Below, piece after piece: positions 47,142 through 60,162 of a stretch of 64,000 bases of DNA. Location: assembly GCA_037693485.1 (NCBI GenBank), contig CM075354.1:64527501-64591500 (forward strand), written 5' to 3'. The first letter of the stretch is position 1. Each line of letters opens with the position of its first letter. Below the pieces are notes generated by a model, which ran no database searches, was not told the DNA's origin, and worked only from the letters and a program-made list of their open reading frames with translations. The position numbers and the translations under genes were made by a program. Source of the stretch: Kitagawia praeruptora. Its lineage: Eukaryota > Streptophyta > Magnoliopsida > Apiales > Apiaceae.

Positions 47142-48460
47142 CTTTATGGCTTGTTTGGTAACTTGGAATTCATTTGAATTCCTGGAATTGACCAAATTTA
47201 GTGTTTGGTAAGATTAAAAAAATTTGGAATTGGAATTGATGAATTCCATACCAATTCAATATTAACTATTTTTTTGTAATTTGAAATTACAAGTGAAAGA
47301 TAGTCATTTGAAATTCTTCTCCACCAAAATACATGAGCATCACTTTTTTTTTTTGGAATTTTTTTAGAGGAATAGTTTTTCTCGGGAAATTTTTTCTTTG
47401 AAAAATTTTTTTCCGGGAAAATTTTCTCGAGAAATTTTTTCCAGGAAAATTTTCTCGAGAAATTTTTTCCCGGGAAAATTTTCTCGAGAAATTTTTTCCC
47501 GGGAAAATTTTCTCGAGAAATTTTTTCCGGGAAAATTTTCTCGAAAAATTTTTTCCCGGGAAAATTTTATCGAGAAATTTTTTTCCGGGAAAATTTTCTC
47601 GAAAATTTTTCTCCGGGAAAATTTTCTCGAGAAATTTTTTTTCGGGAAAATTTTCTCGAGAAATTTTTCTCCGGGAAAATTTTCTCGAGAAATTTTTTCC
47701 CGAGAAAATTTTCTCGAGAAATTTTTTTCGGGAAAATTTTATCGAGAAATTTTTTTCCGGGAAAATTTTCTCGAGAAATTTTTTTCCGGGAAAATTTTCT
47801 CGAAAATTTTTTTCCAGAAAATTTTCTCGAGAAATTTTTTTCCGGGAAAATTTTCTCGAGAAATTTTTTTCCGGGAAAATTTTCTCGAGAAATTTTTTCC
47901 GGGAAAATTTTCTCGAAAAATTTTTTCCCGAGAAAATTTTATCGAGAAATTTTTTTCCGGGAAAATTTTCTCGAAAATTTTTTTCCAGAAAATTTTCTCG
48001 AGAAATTTTTTTCCGGGAAAATTTTCTCGAGAAATTTTTTTCCGGGAAAATTTTCTCGAAAAATTTTTTCCCGAGAAAATTTTATCGAGAAATTTTTTTC
48101 CGGGAAAATTTTCTCGAAATTTTTTTTCCCGGGAAAATTTTCTCGAGAAATTTTTTTCCGGGAAAATTTTCTCGAAATTTTTTTTCCCGGGAAAATTTTC
48201 TCGAGAAATTTTTTTCCCGGGAAAATTTTTTCGAAATATTTTATTTCTGAAAAATTTTATCGATTAATTTTTTCCTGGTAATTTTTTTTCGAGATATTTT
48301 TTTTTTGGAAAAATTTTCTCGAGAAACTTTTTTCCGGGAAAAAATTCTCGTGAAATTTTTTCCCGGGAAAAATTTCTGGAGAACAAAAATTTTTTAAGCA
48401 AAAAATTTTTAAATTTCTAAATTTGAAATTCTCATATTTACCAAACAAAGAATTAGGGAA
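47142..48460. mobile_element. MITE-like block enclosing a minisatellite
   Basis: The left end contains CTTGTTTGGTAACTTGGAAT; the right end read on the minus strand contains CTTTGTTTGGTAAATATGAG. These give short imperfect inverted ends around a GAATTC-rich left part and the minisatellite at 47385-48375. Target duplication was not resolved. Confidence 0.5.
47385..48375. repeat. Minisatellite, ~27-29 bp unit, about 35 copies
   Basis: The unit is approximately TTTTCTCGAGAAATTTTTTT followed by CCGGGAAAA. Nearly every copy carries CTCGAG (sometimes CTCGAA or ATCGAG) and GGGAAAATTTTC. Each unit is nearly self-complementary, so both strands look alike and any sub-array could fold. The 289-codon open frame across it (NFLEKFFPGKFSREIFS-type repeats) results from the repeat and is not a credible gene. 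Confidence 0.93.
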
Positions 48461-49747
48461 ATTCTCAACTGTGCCTTTTTATTTTATTTTTTTCATAATT
48501 CAAATGTTAGTCAGATATTAAAAAATAATGATATTATTTGTAGAAGTTTAAAAAATAATGGCATTTATTGAAAAAATTAATAGCACAATGATATCATAAA
48601 AAATATTCTTCCAAATACTTTCTGAATTTTAAAATTCTATTTTGTTCAAATATTTTGATGATTATATTTTTAGATGCATTAGATTGTTACGGCTGAATAG
48701 TTGAGAGCAACTCCAAATGTAAAAATCTACGTAAATTATGTAAAAACTTATTCAATCATGAATCACTTACTAAAAATATAGCCAAGCATGTTTGGCAGGT
48801 TATATTTGTTGAATCACAAAAAACCCTTACATGATCATAATAATAATAATAGATAACATTATTGGATTACATATCTTCCCCTTAGCAAAAATTTATTGAA
48901 GATGTTCTAACAAAGGTAACTACTTAAATTTTAATGTTTGGTCAACGTAAGGGCATGATATACAGTGAAAATTCGATAAATTAATAAATTCTGTAAGTTA
49001 ATAATTTTCTTCGGTCCCAACTTGAATTATTTCAAAAATGATCAATTTTAGTAAGATAATAAGATAATAATTTTCTTTTAAAATCCTATATAAATATATG
49101 CTCCAAATTATATTATAAATTAAAAGAATCCCTTATTATTATAAAACTATATTAATTACATAATTGTAAAATATGATTCTAGCATTGTCGTTTTTTCTTA
49201 CAATTTAAATCTACATCAAACTTATTCCTAAATCCAAAATATCGGGTGAGTTATTTTCGTATTAAATTAATAATATTTCATATTTATATATCCTAATTTG
49301 TTATTGGTGAACCATAAAATGATAGTTGAGAAATATATAATATTTATTCCACAAAATTTTAAATATGAATCAATATACCATATATTAAAAAAATAAAATT
49401 TCATAGTTTTATACCTTATTTTAGTATTGCTGAACCCTAGAATGATATTGAAAAATTAAATTATGTGTATTTAATAAAATTTTAATTATTAATTAATAAA
49501 TGATGTTGAATCAAAGTTTTAAATATGTTGAAAAAAAATTATAAATATATATTTAAGAAAAGTTGTTATGTAATTATGATCCATGTTTAAAGGAGTGTTA
49601 TGTTTCATGTGAACATTACTTAAATTTGTGTCTTTCTTAAAACAAAATTTAAGTAGCGTTATCAATTGTTTTTTGTAAAAAAATATTTTATAAAAGTTGT
49701 ATACAGAAATGTCATATTCATGTTATTCTAAAACATTACTTTAACCA
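48461..49747. other. AT-rich intergenic DNA
   Basis: No gene. Around 48965-49090, phrases such as GAAAATTCGATAAATTAATA and TTCTGTAAGTTAATAATTTT look like an old dispersed repeat, but no boundaries can be set. Confidence 0.45.
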
Positions 49748-49756
49748 GTGTTTTAA

Positions 49757-50609
49757 GAGAAAATGCCCAAATTACACCACTTTGGGGAGGAAAGTGCCCG
49801 AAATACCTATTTTCAATCGAGCTTGCCCTTTTTGACCACGGAATGCGCATACTGTACATGCGTGGCCTGGGATACGCATTTCAGAAATGCGTATCCTAAT
49901 TCACACATGCACAGTATGCGTAATGACGTCATATGACGTCATTATCTCATAAACGTTTCCGGCGTTCAGGCGGCCTCAAAATCGCCATTTCGTTCGCTCA
50001 CCTCCATTCACCAACCTCCGGTTGCCTCCACCACATCTGAGGACATACAAATGATGCCCAGACTGGCCTCATCATTTTCCTCTACTTTGTGTTTGTTTTT
50101 CGGCCCCGCAGGGATGTACACAAACCAACCGAAAACTACATCGGAAAAAAAGCTTCATTTTAGGCCTTTTAAATCCGGCAAACCAAATGGAAATCGAATG
50201 GTATAGAAATGTAGAGGGGGAGAAGACGTTCATTTTGGTGTATGGTACGTGAATCAAAGATGCCTGGAAAGGTTTGAACAATGTCCCCGAAAATCTAATC
50301 GGAAAACGACTTCGACGTCGTTCGAGAGAGGAGATGAATAGTGGTCAATACGCATGTTCAACATGCGTATCTATAGCCACGCATGTTAAACATGTGTATC
50401 TGAGGTAACTGTTCACAGGCAAAGATTTTGAATTTTACAAAGTATACGCATAGCTGCATTGCGTGTACCACCTATACGCATTTGAGTAATGTGTGTTCCC
50501 TATACGCAAGCCCTAAATGCGTACTCCGTGGGTAAAAAGGGCGGAAGGTTTTGTCGGTGAGTATTTTGGGCAGGAGAAATTAAATGGTGGGTAGTTTGGT
50601 ATCTCACCC
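49757..50609 (+). mobile_element. Mutator-like non-autonomous element with weak TIRs (853 bp)
   Basis: Flanking GTGTTTTAA (49748-49756 and 50610-50618) is a perfect 9-bp duplication. The element starts GAGAAAATGCCCAAATTACA and ends TTTGGTATCTCACCC; the TIRs are only weakly similar. The 5' terminus matches the start at 63975 and the reversed element at 60163-60805. It carries eight 19-bp dyad modules and a doubled TGACGTCA palindrome. No transposase is present. Confidence 0.8.
49845..50522 (+). repeat. Eight 19-bp dyad modules (ACGCA-N9-TGCGT)
   Basis: Modules at 49845-49863, 49874-49892 (ACGCATTTCAGAAATGCGT), 49903-49921, 50350-50368 (ACGCATGTTCAACATGCGT), 50379-50397, 50446-50464 (ACGCATAGCTGCATTGCGT), 50476-50494 and 50504-50522 (ACGCAAGCCCTAAATGCGT). 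Every one is exactly 19 bp; the weaker ones have one changed base in the outer arms (e.g. TGTGT or ACACA). At 49924-49941, TGACGTCATATGACGTCA is an additional 18-bp palindrome. Confidence 0.85.
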
Positions 50610-50929
50610 GTGTTTTAATTGGGTTTATTTTTCCGAATTGTGCGATTTGAGACCAATTTATTTAAATTTATGACAGAGAGGATCAGCAATGAGCAACCTT
50701 ACATTCTTGTAAAATAATACGAAAAAAAATGATAAAAATAAATGATAAAAGGGCACCGTGAGACCGTGACCGTGTTTTTTGTTTGTTAAAAGCAAGTCCA
50801 ATGATGGTATTATTGAAAGTGTTATTTCTGTAATACAGCATTTAAGGAAAAAAATTCATTTCATAGGGATGCAAAAGTTAAGTATAAAATAGTAAAATGT
50901 TATATTTAGTTCTATATTGTATTAAGTAT

Positions 50930-51122
50930 GGCCCCCAGTCCCTGGTAAACGTATGCCACGGACAAGATATGTAACATACGGTTTATCTGCCGTTGGATCA
51001 ACCATCCAACGACTGGGATTTAAAAAAAAATCAACAATGTATCGCATAAACTTTCTGCGGTACGGGGTAATTACCATTTTGCCCCAGCCTTACGTACCGC
51101 ATAAAGTTTCTGCGGTACGTAC
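50930..51122 (+). repeat. Left TIR of the MULE
   Basis: It includes CGTTGGATCAACCATCCAACG, itself an inverted repeat, and at 51097-51115 the 19-bp dyad CCGCATAAAGTTTCTGCGG, whose outer arms extend to ACGTA/TACGT (51092-51120). Confidence 0.9.
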
Positions 51123-51707
51123 CTTTTTTTTTTGAAATTCTTTCGACTATAGCAGTTTTGTGGCGGATAAACCCTAAAACCTCACAAAACACCCAAACAA
51201 AATTAGACTGCTGGAAAGGGGAGATTTTGTGGGATTTGAGAGGCGAAATTGATACATTGGACACACTAACAGGCCATTATTCTTCGTTATACAGGTGTGA
51301 TTGTTACTCAATTTGCTGTTAATATGTGTTTATATACGATTTTGTATGTATTTGTAGGGGAATTTGCTGTTATAATGTGGTTATATACGATTTTGTATGT
51401 ATTGTATGTTCATATACGAAAAATATTTGTTGGTTAAGTAATCCAATTAGCATTCAGTTGAACGAAGGTTTGTTATAAGTGTGAATATGACTTCATGTCC
51501 TGAACTTTTTCGACAAAATGCTTATGAGAAGATGTACATTGTTAATTTATTTTGTGAATGATTCCAAAGCTGTTGAATGACAACTGGAGTACATGAAGTT
51601 AAATAATGGCGAATAATGCGCATATACATTGTTAATGCTGTGATTTAAAGCTGTGATTCGCATATAATTTCTTTGAAAATGAAGCATTTTGTAGTTCGAC
51701 AAAGCTG

Positions 51708-52061
51708 TTAAATAATGTGAAGATTATTTGTCACATTCCTAACATGTTGACTACCGAACCCTACTTTCTCATTACCTCCATGAATATTACCGATAACATT
51801 CATTACTTGATAATTACGAATTCCCGAACCGTAGAGAGTTTTGATCAAACTACGAGTAGCGGTACTTACATTATTTTCTCGTTGTATCAACTTCATCTTC
51901 GTAGGAGTGACTAGTACGTGATTGTGATTTAATTCAAGACTAGTTATCTCCCAAAGACTTAAATTCTTCTTCGAATAATTGACATACATTCGTGCTTTGC
52001 AATCAGACTTAGGAAGATTTTCTCTACGTCGTTTAGAATTACTACTCTCACCACTTTTACC
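51708..52061 (-). pseudogene. FAR1-type MULE transposase, continuation left of the copia insertion
   Basis: Joined across one copy of TTACC, the frame continues in register: SKRRRENLPKSDCKARMYVN, then LELNHNHVLVTPTKMKLIQ, then IGNIHGGNEKVGFGSQHVRN. This is the second half of the FAR1 zinc-binding region (C and H-N-H residues visible) plus the linker typical of FHY3/FAR1-like MULE transposases. It stops at 51708; the MULE transposase core (DDE) and SWIM domains are missing, since only ~590 bp of unrelated sequence separates it from the TIR. Confidence 0.85.
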
Positions 52062-53789
52062 TGAAGGAAAAGTGTCCTAAATCCAATCATGGATGATGAG
52101 TTAGGATGACCTTTCTTATAAAATAGTAAGTTTCATAAATATTAATTAAAGACATGTTTGTCTTAATTCGGGCTTTATCTATTTAAAGAGTTTAAATCAG
52201 AAGTTCCATAGTTTAGAGTAAAGCTTCTAGAATTATAATGAGATTATAATAGTGAGATCTAGAAGATGATAACACTAAACTTAAACTGTTCCTGATCATA
52301 GGATAACTAATTGGAAATTAGTCAATCCGTAAAGATCGGTACATACTATACTTGCTTCCTACGAAGGATGTCTGTTCTCATAGGCATTTGTGTGGTGACA
52401 CTATAGTTAGTATGTAGGTGCTCATTTGGGAATGAGTTCACTGAACGTGACTCGATCACTTGAACAATTAATAGAGTTTACTCACGTGTCAGTAATTGTT
52501 CATATAGTGATGGTTGTACAAGTATCCTTAGACTTGAGATTGTTAGAGTCATCTTGTATATAATGAACATTGCTTTGGTTTAGTCCTTAGTCTCAAGGGC
52601 AATAAATAGTTCTATTCTGGGCATCGGAATTTATATATGGAGATAATTAACAATCGATAAAGGATCTACCCCTTCCAGTAAAGGGAGTGAATATCCTATG
52701 TTATTCTTAATATGCTAGTTCAGGAGTCTTTGGCCAAAGCGAATGAAATTAGAAAGTAGTTTCTAATTTGCATTAACATGAACTAAGCATTATGAATAAG
52801 AAATCATATGATTAAATTAGATAGGCTTGACACGAGATCTATGCCTTGTATTTAATCGGGATATTGTAAGGGTAGAAGGAATTTATTGTATGGTAACCAG
52901 TCGCTGAATAGGTTCTAAGTATTCCTAGCAATGAATTCATATTATCTGGATAGTCGCGATATATTCAAAAGTATCACTCACGATGTAGAATGAATATTGA
53001 TTATTACGATAATTATATTTAACGAATTAATTAGTAATTCGTATAAATAATAATAAATAGTTTATTATTATTTATTTCTACTACCGGCTTAATATTGAAC
53101 CTAATGGGTCACACCATAAAAGAGATTTTATTTGAAGATGGAAGAAATAATTAATAATGGATAATAGTTATTTATTTGAGAAATAAATAATGAATTATCA
53201 ATTGTATTTATAATTAATTAAATGAGATTTAATGGATTATAAATATATTAAGAAAGAGTTCTTAATATTATTAATTATGAATTTAATTTGAGAAATTAAA
53301 TTAGTTGAGAGAATTATTTTCTAAAGAGTTTAGAAAAAGGAACTAATAATTAAAAGAGTTTTAATTGTTAATTGTTTAATTAATAAGATTAATTAAATAT
53401 TATTTTACTAAACTACATATACATGTGTGTGGTTAGTAAAAGGTGCAGGAGATTGTTTTTATTCCTACTAGTCTTCTTCACTTCGGTAGAAAGCATATGG
53501 GAAGGGGAGAAAAACACAAAGACAAGCTCTCTCTCAAATTCTCTCAATTAAAAGCTTTAATATCTTCATTTCTTCAAATGAGTTTTCTTGGTGGATACTA
53601 TTAGAGCATTCCACACTTGAGGGGTGATTGCAAGGATGAAGAACAAGGTCTTCTCTAGCTGTTGCCGGAAAGCGTTTTAAGGTATTAATCTTATCTTGGA
53701 ATTTTTCTTGAAATCTATATGCTCGTTAAATAAGGTTTTTATGCAAATAATTGTTATTCGGGGCTTCCGCTGCTGCATAAATTCCTTCA
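52062..53789 (+). repeat. 5' LTR of the second copia element (1728 bp)
   Basis: It begins TGAAGGAAAAGTGTCCTAAA and ends CATAAATTCCTTCA. It is the uninterrupted reference for the insertion in the 3' LTR. Confidence 0.94.
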
Positions 53790-53790
53790 A

Positions 53791-53802
53791 TGGTATCAGA
53801 GC
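53791..53802 (+). promoter_or_regulatory. Primer-binding site (tRNA-iMet type)
   Basis: TGGTATCAGAGC, one base after the 5' LTR, is an exact copia-type primer site. Confidence 0.92.
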
Positions 53803-56800
53803 ATAGGTTGTATGCATATAGATTCCCAGAAAAAATTTCGGAATTTTTAGAGCTTGTATGGATTTATTATGAATTTTTGAAGTTCATGGAAGTTATAATC
53901 AAATTAATTATGAATTAATTCGAAATTAATTTTTCAAAATACAATGACTCTGGATTTAGATTCTACAAGTGTTGTATAGAATCAGGATATTTTTATTATA
54001 TTTTTTGAATGAACAGATTATTAATTATTAATTTTTAAAGAAGTTTGAAATTAATAATTATAATCTGTTATTAAAAATATATATATATAATATGTAAAAT
54101 TTGGCTGCTAGATTGTCAAGAGGGGCGGGCTTATAATTACTTGGGCCTACCATTAAAATGGGCTGCTGGATTATATACTTTAAATATACACTGTCGGCTG
54201 AAGTACATGTGGGGATGGGGTCGCGCGCCAGGTATGGTCTTTAACGCATTTCTGAAATGCGTTATAGGCTTGTAACGCATTTTGAAGTGGCGCAACAGTC
54301 TGTAACGCATAACCAGTATGCGTTACAAGGCGTCATTTGCAACAGAACCTTCGAAGAGCGCGTGAGGGCGCGTGGACTGTTCTTTCGGGGCGTGGTCGGT
54401 GCCGTTGAATTCCTATTGACGAGTTGGTTCTAATGGAGGGGTCAAATATTTTTATAAAAATAATTTTGAAACGATTATAGCTTCCGGAAGTGTTTTTAAG
54501 GCCTGTTTTAACTGTTTAACGACTTTTAAACACAACCAATGATCCATACATAGGTTTAAAACAGTACTACATGATCTAACATGCCTACCTATGTTTTATT
54601 GAATGAATATATAGATGATATATGTCTAGGTTAAACATGAGATGTTAGATTTAGGCTGATTCCTTAAACATACGAAGCATGTTAGACATCTAGGTTTTAA
54701 CGAAAGTGTTTCGTATCCTTAATATGATTAAAACCCATTTATTTTAAATGGTAATTTGAACTATTGCTTCGATAATGTTTTAAAAGCAGGTTTTTAAATG
54801 TTTAACTTCTTTTAATGCAATTAATGATACATAGGGATGTATATAATTGTGTTATATGTTATAACATGCTTACGTTTATGTTCCTTTATGTTTATATATG
54901 TGATATATGCTTATGTTTACCATGCGATGCTAGATTTAAGTGAACATAAATTGACATAAGGCGTAGTTTAGACGATTTAGGATTTGCGAAATTGTTTCAC
55001 AAGTTTAATATTAATATTATGTATACAATAATGAGATTCTCGTGTTTGTGAAACACGTAATTAAATATGAATTTTCAAAATTGAGAGAAAGGATGATTCT
55101 GTCAAAAACGGATTACGATCTGTAAGAATGGGGTATTCTGAAAATCATCCAATTATCGATTTGAAATATTTAATTTAAAAGGAGAATTTCTTTATAATAT
55201 GATTATGATTGTAACATAATATAATCCCTCAAATATTAAATATGTCAAGTCGAAATTGACCAAAGACACAAAAGGGGTTTGTGTCGGTAATGGTCTTCCA
55301 TCATGATAGAAAGTATTTCTTGTTTTCGATACATTGTCATTACGTGCTACAGCCGTGGGCTATTGGAATCTGATTTAATTGTATAAGATGTTGCTTCTGA
55401 CCTGACTTAATAATATTGAGATTTGTCGTGTTTTTATTATAGATTTAGATTATCTATTAAACTTAAAACACGTTAGACTTAAAGGTTCATACGAAAATGT
55501 TTCGTGACCTAAGTAAAATAAAAACCCTCTTTAATTAAATTTCAAGTGATAAATGGCCAAAGGCACAACGGGCTTGTGTCGGTCATAGCCTTCCAACATG
55601 GTAGATAGTGGTTCCTGTTTTTTGGGCATTGTCGTTTCGTGCTACAGCCGAGGGCTTCGTTTCGAAAAATAGGAAGTACTAGTCTATTACATTAGATGCG
55701 CATAATTAATTAGAATTCAATTGTCGTTACGTGCTACAGCCGTGGGCTATTGAATCTTATTAATTTTACGAGATGTTGGGTCTGACTTGACTTAGAATAT
55801 TGAATTTAGACGTGCTACAGCCGTAATTCAATAATTCAAGAGGCTAAAGCTGTAAGGGAGTAATATGAGATATAATTGACAAGAGTTATCTGCCTATGGA
55901 ACATTACATGGTGTTTCGTGCTACAACAGAGGCTGTGTGATGGAAAATAGGATCCCTATTCTCACTAGCAATATGAATGCTCAGTTGTACATGAAGGGGG
56001 TTGTATAACTTAGATAAAATAGTGGGAGCCACCTAATGAATAAAGACCCGATTCATATGGTGTTAAATATATGAAACTGAATGATATGTTTATGTTGTTA
56101 TTATTTTAATTTACCTTTCTATATTAATATGTAATGTCTTCAACACTGTTAATGGCATGTTAGATGTTATGTCAACAATTAGTTGATAAGGAAAGTGAGA
56201 ATAGTTTTCACAGGTAGAATAGATTGTTTTTCGTCTTGAACTCACCAATCTTCGCAAGTTGTGAGAGATGTATCTAACGATGAGTAAAATGTCTCATTTT
56301 TGTTCATCTACAAGGTTGTTAGATGAATAAGTTAGGGACATAGATATTAGATATCGATGTTGTTTATCGATAACAAAGGTTTAACAATATTTCTGTCAAT
56401 GACCTTGTTTTATATGATCAATTAGATTGTTCGTTAATATAACTGGTTTTTAAGATAGATATATAGTTAATTCAAGATGTGATCTTGAAATCTCATTGTA
56501 AGGATAAAGTCAAGATGTGATCTTGAGGTCTTATTATAAGAATAGGAAGGTGAGTTGAAAAGACACAATCTTTAAGATAAGTGTTAACCAAGAAAGCAAA
56601 GGTATTAGACTTCCACTGAATAAGGATAGGATATTGGAATTGGATTATGTAAGATAAGTCTTATAGAATCAAGGAAGTAAAAGGTTAGTGTAACCTCTAC
56701 TTCAATATAAGTTTATTAATAGTTGAAACAAGTCAATCATTTACTTGAGTATTAGACACCACTTTGGTTCAAGGATTATGAATTTTAACCAAAGAACAAG

Positions 56801-58034
56801 TAAATAGCTAGACATCGTTAAAGTCCTAGATAATTGAAATAGAACAACTGTTGTTGTTTCAATTATGAGAACTTGTTGATTTGTCATGCTTATGGATTAT
56901 ATGTTTCATATTGAACAAACTAGATATAATGAGATAGATCATGTTTGATACCTTGTCACATTCAATGACGATCAATGTAGATAAGGATATGTGTATTTGT
57001 TGAAATACAAAATCCAAGTTTTTATTGATAGGTTCAATGAATGCTGAGGTATGACAACGAACTATTTAAGAGTATTGGAAATATTCAATAAGATCGAGGT
57101 TTGTCAATATTTAAATAGTCAGTTCTTGAATTATTTCACATATCATGATATTAGTTCACTGAAGACTCTTGTTAGACAAGGTTCAGTTCATAGTGAATAA
57201 TATCGATAATTCCAGTACCTATTAAGAAAATGACTTGGTAGATTAGTCAAACTACTCGATAAGGTATCCTCAACACACGTTAACTAAAGTCTCCATGAGA
57301 TGTGGATTAAGGAAACACAAGTCTCAATTGTCTTGAGATTTGGAGTTGTCTAACCTATATCAAGAGTTGAATAAGTTAGAGACTGGATCTGAATAGAGAA
57401 GGTTTGTGGTTAGTCTTAAACAGAGTTTAGGACAACTGTATGCAATCTTGCTGAGCAAGGAGTATTTATTTTATAGACACTTGGAGTGTTTTGTAGATAC
57501 TCCATCTTTTTGGAAAAATTAGTTTACTCTTCAAGGGCTCAGTGGGAGCTATAGTGAACTTGTTGAAGTTCAAGAACCACAAATCATCGCGGATTCAGTA
57601 TGGAACCTATTTGAGTAGTTGAACTTTCTGTACAACAACATTGTTGTAATCTATAAGGGTATCATGGTTTCATCATTTAGATTGGTGATGCGATATCCAT
57701 TATAAATGATAACGACAATGTTTTGAGTTTTGATGACTCTGAGGAGTGATAGAGTGTCATGGAATCTCTAATGGTTTTGTAGAGAATTTTGAATTAATGG
57801 CAAGGTAAAGACCTATTAAGTCAGGCTAGTTGTAAAGGTTTAAATGAAGGTAATGTGATCACCTTAAAGAAACTTTTATCTAATAGCCATGAACAAAACC
57901 ATGAAGATTTCGCTTGCATGCTTCTCGGAAATGGGACATTAATTTTGATGAGACAGTCAAAGAGTTTGACTTTATCAAAAAAAAAATGAATGATCCATTT
58001 AATGGTACAGGAGTTTAGTGGGAGTAATGTAACA

Positions 58035-58065
<31 letters not shown>

Positions 58066-58560
58066 GGATATATTAATAATTATATACCTTCGATATTTTT
58101 GGTTTTCATTAGAATTAAACTATCAAAGAATTTCTCCTTGGACTAAAGTTAGACCTCAAATAAACTAAGTGTTGATGATCTATGCTGATAAATCATGATT
58201 AGGATTAGAGGTCTGATGCAAATGATGTACATTGATTGGATGCTAAAGTGTTTAGCACGGACACTCTAAGTGATGTTTCATAATGATGAACATGGGAGAA
58301 TATCTCTCTGAGAGAGAGGACACGTGAATGGAATGTCCCTGAGAATATTTTTTTTTTTTAATCCATTCCGTGTTAAATGATATGTACAAATAATGATGTT
58401 TCTTGTTGTGACAAGCAAATATCAATCTACTCCTAGGAGAAAAGGATCAGATGACAATAAAATGTCATAGTATACTTGAGAAGGCATGGCAATATATTTA
58501 TTTTCTCTGATGAATCTAATTAAAACTAAATGTCCTAGTAGACTCAAGTTTTAATCAAGA
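53803..58560 (+). other. Degenerate interior of the second copia element
   Basis: No open frame of note. The leader carries repeated segments: CGTGCTACAGCCG-type words at about 55343, 55638, 55730, 55811 and 55917, embedded in two related ~300-bp units (GACCAAAGACACAAAAGGGG near 55258, GGCCAAAGGCACAACGGGCT near 55555). Related words also recur around 54600-54680 and 54880-54950. A TA run lies at about 58039-58066. Three 19-bp dyad modules lie at 54244-54323. Confidence 0.7.
54244..54323 (+). repeat. 19-bp dyad modules in the copia leader
   Basis: 54244-54262 ACGCATTTCTGAAATGCGT and 54305-54323 ACGCATAACCAGTATGCGT are clean; 54275-54293 is a degenerate third. The two clean modules are flanked by TA on both sides. 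The first differs from the module at 49874-49892 by a single base. Confidence 0.85.
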
Positions 58561-58569
58561 TCAGTTTGA

Positions 58570-59010
58570 TAGTAGATTCAGTTCGGGGCGCTTGATAGTC
58601 CTGAGTGGAAAAACAGTGAGTTGGAATAGTTCCAAGTGGTAAACATACATAGATATTAGAAAAGTATGCATAATGTGTTTTGCTGCAAGTGTGATGCAGC
58701 AATGGATTGAAAGACTAGTTTCTGGTTTGGGCTAGTTCCTCGCAGATGATGGGCCATTGAGTTGTATAGTGACAACACATGGGCATCAGAGTTGCGCATG
58801 CAAAGGAACATTGATCCCACCTAAGATCTAAACACATATTGCATCTCTTTCATCTGATTAAGAAAATCGTTGAAAGAAAGGATGTCAATGCTGAGAGTAT
58901 TGACACACACAACAACATAACAGACCCATACATAAAGCTGGTTTTGAAACTCACTTCGATCGTCACATAGTGAAGATGGGTATAAGATACAAAAGTGATT
59001 GGCTTAAGTA
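58570..59010 (+). pseudogene. copia RNase H remnant
   Basis: With frameshifts and stops ignored, the reading follows the copia RNase H C-terminus. A segment like WIERLVSGLG precedes a DNT..A.RMQRN region (normally the CDNTGA..AKEPRSH motif). A segment like YCISF(H)LIRKIVERKD follows, then T-D-P-Y-I-K (normally ADPLTK), and the last stretch encodes MGIRYKSDWLKYKWEFE-like residues up to the purine tract. Several frame changes and stops make it non-functional. The family resemblance is by eye and no alignment was run. Confidence 0.65.
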
Positions 59011-59022
59011 CAAGTGGGAGTT
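59011..59022 (+). promoter_or_regulatory. Polypurine tract of the second copia element
   Basis: CAAGTGGGAGTT immediately precedes the 3' LTR. Confidence 0.85.
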
Positions 59023-60162
59023 TGAAGGAAAAGTGTCCTAAATCCAATCATGGATGATGAGTTAGGATGACCTTTCTTATAAAATAGTAAGTTTCATAAA
59101 TATTAATTAAAGACATGTTTGTCTTAATTCGGGCTTTATCTATTTAAAGAGTTTAAATCAGAAGTTCCATAGTTTAGAGTAAAGCTTCTAGAATTATAAT
59201 GAGATTATAATAGTGAGATCTAGAAGATGATAACACTAAACTTAAACTGTTCCTGATCATAGGATAACTAATTGGAAATTAGTCAATCCGTAAAGATCGG
59301 TACATACTATACTTGCTTCCTACGAAGGATGTCTGTTCTCATAGGCATTTGTGTGGTGACACTATAGTTAGTATGTAGGTGCTCATTTGGGAATGAGTTC
59401 ACTGAACGTGACTCGATCACTTGAACAATTAATAGAGTTTACTCACGTGTCAGTAATTGTTCATATAGTGATGGTTGTACAAGTATCCTTAGACTTGAGA
59501 TTGTTAGAGTCATCTTGTATATAATGAACATTGCTTTGGTTTAGTCCTTAGTCTCAAGGGCAATAAATAGTTCTATTCTGGGCATTGGAATTTATATATG
59601 GAGATAATGAACAATCGATAAAGGATCTACCCCTTCCAGTAAAGGGAGTGAATATCCTATGTTATTCTTAATATGCTAGTTCAGGAGTCTTTGGCCAAAG
59701 CGAATGAAATTAGAAAGTAGTTTCTAATTTGCATTAACATGAACTAAGCATTATGAATAAGAAATCATATGATTAAATTAGATAGGCTTGACACGAGATC
59801 TATGCCTTGTATTTAATCGGGATATTGTAAGGGTAGAAGGAATTTATTGTATGGTAACCAGTCGCTGAATAGGTTCTAAGTATTCCTAGCAATGAATTCA
59901 TATTATCTGGATAGTCGCGATATATTCAAAAGTATCACTCACGATGTAGAATGAATATTGATTATTACGATAATTATATTTAACGAATTAATTAGTAATT
60001 CGTATAAATAATAATAAAAATTTATTATTATTTATTTCTACTACCGGCTTAATATTGAACCTAATGGGTCACACCATAAAAGAGATTTTATTTGAAGATG
60101 GAAGAAATAATTAATAATGGATAATAGTTATTTATTTGAGAAATAAATAATAAATTATCAAT

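Noticed and set aside
47398..48267. 289-codon open frame with NFLEKFFPGKFSREIFS-type repeats
   Set aside because: It is a translation of the ~28-bp minisatellite; similar frames arise on the other strand, and no start context, domain or codon bias supports a gene.
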